A DNA stretch of 48,571 bases from a virus. The notes under the pieces were generated by a model. The model saw only the letters and a program-made list of their open reading frames with translations. It ran no database searches and was not told the DNA's origin. Position 1 is the first letter of the stretch; each line of letters starts with the position of its first letter. Both the position numbers and the translations under genes were made by a program. This document shows positions 1 through 4,759 of this stretch, piece after piece. The DNA is taken from positions 1 through 48,571 of the IMG/VR virus record IMGVR_UViG_3300048837_000831; one strand, given 5' to 3'.

Positions 1-127
1 GGGTGTGGCCGCCTCCGCAGCAGCCGGCGCGCCGTTGTTGATGCGCGCCCGCAGGCTGCTGTTGCCTCCGCCTTCGCTGCATCCCGCCAGGATCAGCGCT
101 GCGAAAGCAAATACGATCAAAACTGTC
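1..127. repeat. 127-bp direct terminal repeat, left copy
   Basis: Bases 1-127 are identical to 48445-48571. An overlap of exactly 127 bases is a common assembler k-mer length, so this most likely marks a circular contig rather than a biological terminal repeat. Joining the ends restores a full-length lipoprotein gene on the minus strand. Confidence 0.97.
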
Positions 128-135
128 TTTGTCAT
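1..135 (-). CDS. Lipoprotein, 5' part (gene spans the circular junction)
   Basis: Start ATG at 135-133 on the minus strand, with a GAGGTG ribosome site 4 nt upstream. The protein begins MTKTVLIVFAFAALILAGC, a textbook type II signal peptide with lipobox LAGC. After C19 the chain goes on into the copy at the right end of the window (48444 down to 48127), giving 150 residues in the circular molecule. It is a leftward-operon gene and overlaps the next gene (47963-48130) by ATGA. See the right-end entry for the mature domain. Confidence 0.85.
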   Translation of the reverse strand, partial: MTKTVLIVFAFAALILAGCSEGGGNSSLRARINNGAPAAAEAATP

Positions 136-162
136 CTGACACCTCAAAAATGTGAATCTCTA

Positions 163-186
163 CTAAACTTCGTATCGGCGCGGCAT
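163..186 (-). other. Possible 7-codon leader ORF with duplicated RBS
   Basis: On the minus strand an ATG at 186-184 opens a 7-codon frame (MPRRYEV, stop TAG 165-163). It is preceded by the 10-mer TGAGGTGTCA (199-190). The same 10-mer (146-137) precedes the lipoprotein start. The duplicated ribosome site suggests either a real leader peptide or a repeat of the translation signal. Nothing else supports translation. Confidence 0.25.
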
Positions 187-206
187 GGTTGACACCTCAC
201 CGCGCT

Positions 207-230
207 GGCCGGCTGTATGCGCAGCCGGCC
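207..230. other. Hairpin between leftward genes
   Basis: A perfect 9-bp stem (GGCCGGCTG 207-215 with CAGCCGGCC 222-230) closes a 6-nt loop. It lies in the 106-bp gap between the 79-aa gene ending at 242 and the lipoprotein start at 135. On the minus strand no T-run follows it, so it may be a processing or translation-regulating hairpin rather than a terminator. Confidence 0.5.
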
Positions 231-241
231 TGTTTGTTTCG

Positions 242-481
242 TCAATTGACGGGGGTCACCTCCTTGCGGTTCATGCAGTTCATGTCGACGTGCAGCGCAG
301 GCGCCGGCGCGCCGCTCAGCGCATGCTCCAGCGTCATGCCGTGCCGTCGCTCGAATGATTGCACGCGACACAGTTCTTCGAGCTCGTAGGTAATCGCGTC
401 CATCAGCGAGATGCCCGGCAGGTCCATCCGAACAGGGCAGGCCACTTCCGGCACTGTGATCTTCAAAGTGACTTTGTTCAT
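242..481 (-). CDS. Hypothetical protein, 79 aa
   Basis: Start ATG at 481. The protein begins MNKVTLKITVPEV and is soluble, with two cysteines near Arg/Glu-rich helices (ELEELCRVQSFERRHGMTLEHAL). I do not recognise a family. A longer minus-strand frame (144-536) covers the same DNA in another register, but its low-complexity Ala/Arg composition looks like a shadow. The gene sits in the leftward operon between a small membrane protein (556-822) and the lipoprotein. The Shine-Dalgarno site is weak. Confidence 0.6.
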   Translation of the reverse strand: MNKVTLKITVPEVACPVRMDLPGISLMDAITYELEELCRVQSFERRHGMTLEHALSGAPAPALHVDMNCMNRKEVTPVN

Positions 482-555
482 GGTTGATCATGGGTGCAAT
501 AGCGGCGGGCAGAGCGAGGGGGAGGGGAACGCCCACCCGCCGCTGATTGCTGAAA

Positions 556-822
556 CTAGCGCGCCTTCATCGCCAGTGGCACGAAGACGCGAGGCTGTAT
601 GCAGTTGAGTTCGACATGTGCCGGCAGATGCCCTCGCAGTGTTGGCAGTGAGGGCGCGCTGATCTGGCACCACGGCTCGCCGATGTTGGTCTGCGCTTGT
701 GCAGCGCCGCGCAGGGCGAGCAGAATCGCGCCGGCGACAATCACGACAAGCATGACGATGACCACGCGCCGCACGATCTCCTGGCGCGTGCGGATGCGCT
801 GGAAGTGGCGGTACTCACGCAT
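556..822 (-). CDS. Small membrane-anchored protein, 88 aa
   Basis: Basic N-terminus (MREYRHFQRIRTRQEIVRR), then one hydrophobic segment (VVIVMLVVIVAGAILLAL, about residues 20-38), then a roughly 45-residue extracytoplasmic tail with two cysteines that ends VFVPLAMKAR. The arrangement predicts an N-in/C-out signal anchor. The start overlaps the end of the upstream gene (815-1060) by 8 nt, consistent with translational coupling. The function is unknown. It is one of several envelope proteins in this operon. Confidence 0.7.
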   Translation of the reverse strand: MREYRHFQRIRTRQEIVRRVVIVMLVVIVAGAILLALRGAAQAQTNIGEPWCQISAPSLPTLRGHLPAHVELNCIQPRVFVPLAMKAR

Positions 823-1060
823 GGCGCGCCCCTTGCGCCTTTTCGGCGACTTCCATTACATCCCAATTGAACGGAGTGATGACGATTTTGACGACTTGCC
901 AACCATCTGCCTTCAAGTCACTCCACTTCTTGGCTTGCAGCAACTCGGCTTGTTGGACGGCTCGTCCTCGCAGCGTGCTCAATTCGGTCAAGAAACCGAT
1001 GCCAGGTCGCCACAGTGCCCACATGACTTCAGGCTTAATGCGAGTGTCAGGCTTGGGCAT
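815..1060 (-). CDS. Hypothetical protein, 81 aa
   Basis: Soluble and rich in Trp and Lys (MPKPDTRIKPEVMWALWRPG; WSDLKADGWQVVKIV). It overlaps the upstream winged-helix gene by 14 nt and the downstream membrane protein by 8 nt, as expected in a compact phage operon. No family recognised. Its position in the leftward early operon suggests a non-structural accessory role. Confidence 0.65.
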   Translation of the reverse strand: MPKPDTRIKPEVMWALWRPGIGFLTELSTLRGRAVQQAELLQAKKWSDLKADGWQVVKIVITPFNWDVMEVAEKAQGARHA

Positions 1061-1391
1061 GGCTCACCTCCACGCACATCTCCACCGCAACGAAGACCAC
1101 GGCCTTGCGGCCACTCTTCGTTTCGCGCGTGCGATCCGTGCGCACGACGAAGCCGAGCTTCTCCAGCTCCTGCCGACGCGGTCGTTGGGTTGACGGGTTC
1201 ATCTCCAGCGCGATTTGCATCTCTTCGTCGGTTGCGTCGTGCGCTGCGCAGTTGCGCACATATTCCAGAACTGCAGCGCGGAGCGTGCCGGCCGTCGGTT
1301 CAATACGCTCAGCGGCGGCGCGGCTGGTTGACGTGCCGTTGTGCAGTGGGGCAGGGGCGACAAAGGCGAGTTGTGTGCCGGTGATGCTCAT
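1047..1391 (-). CDS. Winged-helix-like DNA-binding protein, 114 aa
   Basis: The central part (TLRAAVLEYVRN, then EMQIALEMNPSTQRPRRQELEKLGFV, then VRTDRTRETKSGRKAVVF) matches the shape of a winged helix-turn-helix: two helices, a recognition helix rich in Arg/Gln, and a beta-wing containing charged residues. MarR/LexA-N or phage resolvase-associated wHTH domains read like this. The start ATG at 1391 overlaps the upstream stop (ATGA). A regulatory or DNA-binding role is inferred; no specific family is assigned. Confidence 0.7.
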   Translation of the reverse strand: MSITGTQLAFVAPAPLHNGTSTSRAAAERIEPTAGTLRAAVLEYVRNCAAHDATDEEMQIALEMNPSTQRPRRQELEKLGFVVRTDRTRETKSGRKAVVFVAVEMCVEVSHAQA

Positions 1392-1804
1392 GGCTTCACC
1401 TCGAACTTGATGCGCGCCGACGGCTCAGTGGCTTTCACCGACTTGAACTTGAGAATCTCGGGATGTGCGGCGGCGTAGCCTTCAAGCGCTTTTGCGTCCC
1501 ACGTCACGCGCTCGCCACCGCGCACAAACTCAACGCGGCCAAATGGCGTCTTGAGCGTTTCGCCGTGTGCAACCACCGCGGCGGCGAGCGCAGCCTTGAT
1601 CGTGTCGAGTTGATCCTGCAGCGGTGCAACAAACTCAGCCGTGCGCCGCTTGACTTCATCGTCGATCAGGCACGCTTGCTGCATCAGCGCCTCAGCCGTG
1701 CGCTCAATCTTGCCGGTGCCGGCGCATTGCGTGCAGCCAATGGGCAAGTTGAGGTCGCGCGCGCCGAGTCCGTGGCAAAGTGGGCATTCGATCTTGATGT
1801 TCAT
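1388..1804 (-). CDS. Zinc-finger (DnaJ-type CxxCxG) protein, 138 aa
   Basis: The N-terminus carries two CxxCxG units (CPLCHGLG near residue 8 and CTQCAGTG near residue 24), which together form a DnaJ-like zinc-binding rubredoxin knuckle pair. A helical section follows (residues 35-85), then a charged beta-rich C-terminus (TPFGRVEFVRGGERVTW). The C-terminal part recalls phage host-nuclease-inhibitor or Gam/Gp157-like proteins, but this is only a resemblance. The gene overlaps the 1047-1391 gene by 4 nt. Confidence 0.75.
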   Translation of the reverse strand: MNIKIECPLCHGLGARDLNLPIGCTQCAGTGKIERTAEALMQQACLIDDEVKRRTAEFVAPLQDQLDTIKAALAAAVVAHGETLKTPFGRVEFVRGGERVTWDAKALEGYAAAHPEILKFKSVKATEPSARIKFEVKP

Positions 1805-1808
1805 GCAA

Positions 1809-2150
1809 TCACCTCCACACCGCGATGATGCCGGCGGCGATCATTGCGACCATGCACGCAAGCACGATCACTTCCAGCACCGCGCCGGTGAGGATGACAT
1901 GGATGTTTCGCTTCATCGCGTTTCCTTCCGGCTGAGCCGGCGCTGCATGCTGCGCGTCCAGCATGGCAATCTCTGCCGTGTCGCGCTGGGCAACGGCGGC
2001 GTTGTAACCGTCGATCATGGCGTTGAGGTTGCCCAGCGCGCTGTCACGTTCGCGGCGCGCCTCCTCAAGCTTTGCTTCGATCTCGCCGGCAAGCACGCCG
2101 GCAAATGATGTTGTGGGTGATGTTGTGGGTGATGTTGTAGAATCGCTCAT
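1809..2150 (-). CDS. Coiled-coil membrane protein with Thr/Ser/Pro repeats, 113 aa
   Basis: Start ATG at 2150 (MSDSTTSPT), preceded by the TCAGATTTGGGAGC leader at 2171-2158. The N-terminus contains three TTSP units, encoded by a 12-bp DNA repeat. A helical, charged section follows (EIEAKLEEARRERDSALGNL). One C-terminal transmembrane segment (VILTGAVLEVIVLACMVAMI) begins at about residue 83. This predicts a tail-anchored membrane protein with a cytoplasmic coiled coil. A TTG five codons upstream is possible but less likely. Confidence 0.65.
   Translation of the reverse strand: MSDSTTSPTTSPTTSFAGVLAGEIEAKLEEARRERDSALGNLNAMIDGYNAAVAQRDTAEIAMLDAQHAAPAQPEGNAMKRNIHVILTGAVLEVIVLACMVAMIAAGIIAVWR
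2106..2140. repeat. 12-bp tandem repeat, three units
   Basis: The unit TGATGTTGTGGG occurs at 2106-2117 and 2118-2129, with a near-complete third copy at 2130-2140. The repeat is inside the 113-aa membrane-protein gene and encodes TTSP units, so unit-number variation would stay in frame. Confidence 0.9.
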
Positions 2151-2202
2151 AGTCTTAGCTCCCAAATCTGAGACGGCAACGCCTGCATACGTTCCCCAGA
2201 AC

Positions 2203-2451
2203 TCATGCAGGCGTTGCCATTTCTGCGCTCAGCACGCCAGCGTCGCGTGCTTCGCGCAACGTGCGTCGAATCGACACGCGGATCAGCTTCGACAGTTTCA
2301 TCTTCGACACAGCGGCCAACGCTTCAGCGCGGCGCAATTCCACTTCTGTCAGTGCCACGCCGGCGCGCTCGCCCAGCCGTCCTGAGTCCTCATCGTCAAT
2401 GGGGGACACCTCTGCGTGCAGCTCGCGGATAAAGTCATTCGCTTTGCTCAT
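2203..2451 (-). CDS. Ribbon-helix-helix regulator, first gene of the leftward operon
   Basis: 82 residues from ATG 2451, with an ideal AGGAGG five bases upstream; a GTG at 2457 is the alternative start. The part from ALTEVELRRAEALAAV to KMKLSKLIRVSIRRTL follows the RHH pattern: a short strand, a helix, a turn with SKLIR, and a second helix. Arc, Mnt and antitoxin families have this fold. It is divergent from the HTH repressor and is the promoter-proximal gene of the leftward operon, the place where a Cro/Arc-like second regulator would be expected. The DNA target is unknown. Confidence 0.7.
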   Translation of the reverse strand: MSKANDFIRELHAEVSPIDDEDSGRLGERAGVALTEVELRRAEALAAVSKMKLSKLIRVSIRRTLREARDAGVLSAEMATPA

Positions 2452-2494
2452 CTTCACCTCCTGGAACCTAAACCGTTATATTGCTCTGATTTAC

Positions 2495-2523
2495 ATGGTA
2501 ATAACTTCGGTTAACTTTGTCAA
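2495..2523 (-). promoter_or_regulatory. Leftward early promoter (PL-like) with operator in spacer
   Basis: On the minus strand: -35 TTGACA (2523-2518), a 17-bp spacer, and -10 TACCAT (2500-2495). The spacer carries the operator-like element AACTTCGGTTAA (plus-strand coordinates 2503-2514). The -35, the spacer length and the TTAAC/GAAG spacer elements match the rightward promoter at 4370-4398, which points to one repressor acting on both. Confidence 0.75.
2503..2514. promoter_or_regulatory. Operator-like site O1
   Basis: AACTTCGGTTAA, with the dyad core AAC-N4-GTT, between the -35 and -10 of the leftward promoter. It is related to two exact 12-mers (AACCTTCGTTAA) at 2539-2550 and, on the other strand, 4379-4390. 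Confidence 0.6.
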
Positions 2524-2538
2524 GACGTAAATTATTTC

Positions 2539-2550
2539 AACCTTCGTTAA
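2539..2550. promoter_or_regulatory. Operator-like site O2, upstream of the repressor
   Basis: AACCTTCGTTAA (AAC-N4-GTT core) lies 20 bp upstream of the repressor ATG, where it could serve autoregulation. It is the exact reverse complement of the site in the rightward promoter spacer (4379-4390). Confidence 0.6.
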
Positions 2551-2556
2551 GGCTAA

Positions 2557-2562
2557 TAAAAT
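2557..2562 (+). promoter_or_regulatory. Possible -10 box of a leaderless repressor promoter
   Basis: TAAAAT at 2557-2562 would place the transcription start at or next to the repressor ATG (2571). No Shine-Dalgarno sequence precedes that ATG and no good -35 is visible. Leaderless maintenance promoters are known for phage repressors (lambda PRM). Confidence 0.4.
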
Positions 2563-2570
2563 CCTCGCAC

Positions 2571-2945
2571 ATGAGTAAAACTCAAGTTGGGGAGCTAAAA
2601 CTTTCAGAGTGGCTCAAGGCCAAACTCAAAGAACTGGACTGGACACAGCGCCGGCTTGCCGAGGAAGCGCGCACCACTCAGACAACCGTCTCTGAAATCA
2701 TCAACGAGAAACAGGGTTTGTCAGCAGAGCTTGCCGCGAAGCTGGCAGCCGTCCCCGAACTGCAAACCACGAAAGAAGAATTGATGTTGCGTGGCGGCGT
2801 TTGGGAAGGGCCGATCAGCAGCAGCAAAAAAGACGTTGTAGTCGACCAGCTCGACAAACTCAGCGACGTGGAGCTTGAGTTGACGCTCGACTTCGTGCTG
2901 ATGCTGCAACAACGCACGCGCAAGTCGATTCGCAAAAACAATTAA
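2571..2945 (+). CDS. Cro/CI-type HTH repressor (xre family), 124 aa
   Basis: Residues about 12-60 form an HTH_3 domain: LKAKLKELDWTQRRLAEEAR, then TTQTTVSEIINEKQGLS. A C-terminal helix (DQLDKLSDVELELTLDFVLML) resembles the dimerisation helices of short phage repressors. There is no S24/LexA-type peptidase domain, so RecA-stimulated self-cleavage is not expected. Start ATG 2571 is chosen because the conserved domain begins just after it; an upstream TTG lies across the operator. The gene is divergent from the RHH gene, with AAC-N4-GTT sites on both sides. It is the most likely prophage repressor. Confidence 0.85.
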   Translation: MSKTQVGELKLSEWLKAKLKELDWTQRRLAEEARTTQTTVSEIINEKQGLSAELAAKLAAVPELQTTKEELMLRGGVWEGPISSSKKDVVVDQLDKLSDVELELTLDFVLMLQQRTRKSIRKNN

Positions 2946-2964
2946 CAAATCCAAAAGGGGATAT

Positions 2965-3147
2965 ATGCACGCAGACGTTCGCACCGCCAAACGAAACACA
3001 CTTGTATTTCTTCTCGCCGGCAGCACCGAGGACACTGCCGCCCGCACACTCGCATTCATGCAAGCGCTGCATGTCCACGCCGGCCGTGCCTGGGTGATGC
3101 TGGATCGTCCGCTCGCTGGGATGCCGCCGCGCATTCTGGGGATGTGA
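2965..3147 (+). CDS. Hypothetical protein, 60 aa
   Basis: Starts 19 bases after the repressor stop, with an AAAGGGG ribosome site. Sequence MHADVRTAKRNTLVFLLAGS, then a helix (RTLAFMQALHVHAGRAWVML) and a Pro-rich end. Its stop TGA (3145-3147) overlaps the next ATG (TGATG), so the two are probably translated together. No family recognised. Co-transcription with the repressor suggests expression in the lysogen. Confidence 0.65.
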   Translation: MHADVRTAKRNTLVFLLAGSTEDTAARTLAFMQALHVHAGRAWVMLDRPLAGMPPRILGM

Positions 3148-3929
3148 TGCGCACACTCACCGGCATCCTTGCAGCGCTTGCCGTAGCGGCCTTGTCGGCG
3201 CTTGCCGCGCTGATGCATCAGCCTGTTGCACAGGCACAGCCATCCACGCAATCAACACAATCAACACCCGTCGCCAACGTCAGGCCTCGTGCGCGCCTGC
3301 CCATCGTGATGCGCGCAAGGGCCACGCCCACGCCGGCGCCGCGCTGCGCTGGGTCGCAGCCAAACGTGTTGCCGGCGTGGTTGGTTTACGAAGCGCGTTA
3401 CAGCGGCCTGTATGGGGTGGGCGAGTTGTGCAACCCGCTCGACCGCGCCGTGTATATCGACTACGCCTTCGAAGCGCTTGATGGGCAGGGCAACATTATC
3501 GAAACGATCAGCCAGTCGGGATGGCGGCCCGTGCCCCCTCGCGGCGTGATGTGCGTGGAGTCGGTCTTTTCAAACAAGCCGGCGGCGGCACGGTATCAAT
3601 TCCGCGTGCGAGGCTGGCGGGATGCTTCGTCGTTCCTCGGCTACGGCGGCACGCTGCAAGGCTCAAGCTACGACCCGTCCGAGCACACGGTTACGGGCAC
3701 AGTGCGCAACCAGACCGGCAAAGAAGTCTATGTGGGCATGGCCGTGGCGCTGTATGACGCCGGTGGGCAAATCCTGCAATGCGACGAGTTCCCCACGGTC
3801 AACGATTCAAGCCTCGACCCCGGCCAAACCACTTCCTTTCGCTCTCGCTTCTATGACTACGATCCTGTCGTGGCCGCGCTGCTTCAGCGTGTCACGCAGC
3901 ATGCCGTTGTGTTGTCACAGACGCCCTAA
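3147..3929 (+). CDS. Secreted FxLYD-like protein, probable lysogenic conversion gene
   Basis: 260 residues from ATG 3147. The signal peptide is MRTLTGILAALAVAALSALA followed by a region ending AQAQ. A linker (LPIVMRARATPTPAP) is of the type used by Chloroflexota exported proteins. Two beta-sandwich units follow: about residues 75-130 (LYGVGELCNPLDRAVYIDY) and 175-230 (VTGTVRNQTGKEVYVGMAVAL, then DPGQTTSF), the second fitting the FxLYD family well. The gene is in the repressor operon, so it should be made by the prophage. Export and a cell-surface role are inferred; no enzymatic motif is seen. Confidence 0.8.
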   Translation: MRTLTGILAALAVAALSALAALMHQPVAQAQPSTQSTQSTPVANVRPRARLPIVMRARATPTPAPRCAGSQPNVLPAWLVYEARYSGLYGVGELCNPLDRAVYIDYAFEALDGQGNIIETISQSGWRPVPPRGVMCVESVFSNKPAAARYQFRVRGWRDASSFLGYGGTLQGSSYDPSEHTVTGTVRNQTGKEVYVGMAVALYDAGGQILQCDEFPTVNDSSLDPGQTTSFRSRFYDYDPVVAALLQRVTQHAVVLSQTP

Positions 3930-3983
3930 ACGCGCTTCCGTCTGGCCGGCCTTTCTCCCCGTTCGAGGGGAGTGTCAACCCCC

Positions 3984-4164
3984 AAAACGGTGAAATAGCT
4001 ATTTCACCGTTTTGCCAAAAAGGGTGAAACCTATATTTCACCTTTTCTGCCATAATAAACGGTGAAATAGCTGTTTCACCCTTTCGCCTAAAAACGCCTC
4101 TTTTTCTGAAAATCTGCCGGATTTATCCCAAATCTGACCGAAAGGGTGAAATAGCTGTTTCACC
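3984..4164. repeat. Array of four 20-bp palindromes, GGTGAAA-N6-TTTCACC
   Basis: Copies are at 3989-4008 (GGTGAAATAGCTATTTCACC, perfect, extending to a 30-bp perfect palindrome at 3984-4013), 4023-4042 (centre CCTATA), 4061-4080 and 4145-4164 (both centre TAGCTG). Copy starts are 34, 38 and 84 bp apart. Flanks repeat AAAC or AAAG on the left and GTTT or CTTT on the right. All copies are noncoding. Likely binding sites for a dimeric protein: replication initiator, partition protein or repressor. Confidence 0.9.
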
Positions 4165-4178
4165 GTTTCTCGCGCCCT

Positions 4179-4202
4179 CTTATATATATATAAGTACTAG
4201 TA
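4179..4202. other. AT-rich palindromes (possible unwinding element)
   Basis: CTTATATATATATAAG is a perfect 16-bp palindrome, and it is followed by GTACTAGTAC, another perfect palindrome. The block sits just right of the palindrome array in otherwise GC-rich DNA. It could be a DNA-unwinding element of an origin; a strong promoter -10 region is the alternative. Confidence 0.45.
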
Positions 4203-4293
4203 CCTGTTACTCTGAAGAAAGAGAAGAGAAGAAAAGAATTAAGTGTTGAGTTCTGTATTCTGCGCTGCGCTTCGCGCGCGCTGAATCGACCAT

Positions 4294-4325
4294 GCACCTG
4301 CTCATTTTGGGCAGGTGCTTTTTTT
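4294..4325 (+). terminator. Intrinsic terminator after the repressor operon
   Basis: Stem GCACCTGC (4294-4301) / GCAGGTGC (4311-4318), 9-nt loop, followed by seven T. It faces rightward, so it ends the repressor/FxLYD transcript, or a short RNA starting in the AT-rich block, and insulates the rightward early promoter 45 bp downstream. Confidence 0.9.
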
Positions 4326-4334
4326 GCGCCTTTT

Positions 4335-4417
4335 GAATATTGACGCGACTAATTTAATATTAGACCCCCTTGACAAGATTAACGAAGGTTATTAAACTGT
4401 AAACCAAGTCAATATTC
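4335..4417. repeat. 10-bp inverted repeat flanking the rightward promoter
   Basis: GAATATTGAC (4335-4344) and GTCAATATTC (4408-4417) are exact reverse complements, 63 bp apart, on either side of the -35/-10 region. They could be paired operators for a looping regulator. The right arm would be in the 5' end of the early mRNA. Confidence 0.6.
4370..4398 (+). promoter_or_regulatory. Rightward early promoter (PR-like) with operator in spacer
   Basis: -35 TTGACA (4370-4375), 17-bp spacer, -10 TAAACT (4393-4398). The spacer holds TTAACGAAGGTT (4379-4390), the exact reverse complement of the site at 2539-2550. It drives the replication operon starting at 4435. Similarity with the leftward promoter at 2523-2495 suggests common repression. 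Confidence 0.85.
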
Positions 4418-4434
4418 AGATTTGGGAGCCAGAC

Positions 4435-4695
4435 ATGCAAAACGAAATTTCGACCGAGACCCTGACCGAGAAAGCGCACGGCGTTGCCGGTGTGGAAGCG
4501 TATCGCGGATACGAGATTGTGGACAAGGAATCCTACGTGGTGATCTGCCGCAACGCCGCCGTGGTGCAGTGCGCGCACACGCCGGAGCAGGCGCGCCAGA
4601 ACATCGACGAAATCATCGCTGAGCGCGATGCGCGCTTTCAGGCAAACCTCAAGAAGATGGGCCGGCGCGACAACAACCCGAACGACTTGATCTAG
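4435..4695 (+). CDS. First rightward early protein, 86 aa, unknown
   Basis: Begins MQNEISTETLTEKAHGVAG, is small, soluble and mixed alpha/beta (YRGYEIVDKESYVVICRN), and ends in a charged helix (ARQNIDEIIAERDARFQANL). It is translated from a TTTGGGAGC leader six bases upstream of the ATG. As the first gene after the PR-like promoter it might be an early regulator, but no DNA-binding motif is clear. An SOS-unlike GTGTCCGA palindrome hairpin (4704-4732) follows it. Confidence 0.75.
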   Translation: MQNEISTETLTEKAHGVAGVEAYRGYEIVDKESYVVICRNAAVVQCAHTPEQARQNIDEIIAERDARFQANLKKMGRRDNNPNDLI

Positions 4696-4703
4696 ATCGG
4701 CAT

Positions 4704-4732
4704 GGCGCGTGTCCGAGTTTCGGACACGCGCC
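4704..4732. other. GTGTCCGA palindrome / hairpin, copy 1
   Basis: The 19-mer GTGTCCGAGTTTCGGACAC (4709-4727) lies inside a 13-bp stem (GGCGCGTGTCCGA / TCGGACACGCGCC, loop GTT), followed by GTTTAG. It is in the gap between the 86-aa gene and the RecT-like gene. The stem could attenuate transcription, but the same core recurs at 16987, 34952 and 42241 in other gaps, so a protein-binding site is as likely. Confidence 0.7.
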
Positions 4733-4759
4733 GTTTAGTCTGAATTGCAGGAGCATCCG

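Larger units (their letters stand above)
3930..4434. other. 505-bp noncoding part of the immunity region
   Basis: No convincing gene. It holds four 20-bp palindromes (3989-4164), an AT-rich stretch with nested palindromes (4179-4202), a purine-rich AG tract (about 4213-4240), an intrinsic terminator (4294-4325), a 10-bp inverted repeat (4335-4344 / 4408-4417), the rightward promoter (4370-4398) and a TCAGATTTGGGAGC leader (4416-4429). Reiterated binding sites beside AT-rich DNA are typical of replication origins or partition sites, but no such function is shown. Confidence 0.7.

Noticed and set aside
1-127. True packaged direct terminal repeats
   Set aside because: The length equals a usual assembly k-mer and a gene reads across the join; a circular contig is the simpler reading.
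144-536. 130-aa minus-strand frame in the 242-481 gene region
   Set aside because: Its composition is low-complexity Ala/Arg/His, and the 79-aa frame reads more like a protein.
599-1384. 261-aa plus-strand frame opposite leftward genes
   Set aside because: It runs against three overlapping minus-strand genes that have better starts and protein-like sequence; Arg/Ser-rich shadow.
3989-4164. Four regularly repeated elements as a CRISPR array
   Set aside because: Repeats are perfect or near-perfect palindromes with very uneven gaps (14, 18 and 64 bp), and there are no cas genes. They look like protein-binding sites.
4213-4260. A tRNA or structured small RNA in the purine-rich tract
   Set aside because: No cloverleaf or TPsiC-like segment could be drawn; no tRNA was recognised anywhere in the window.
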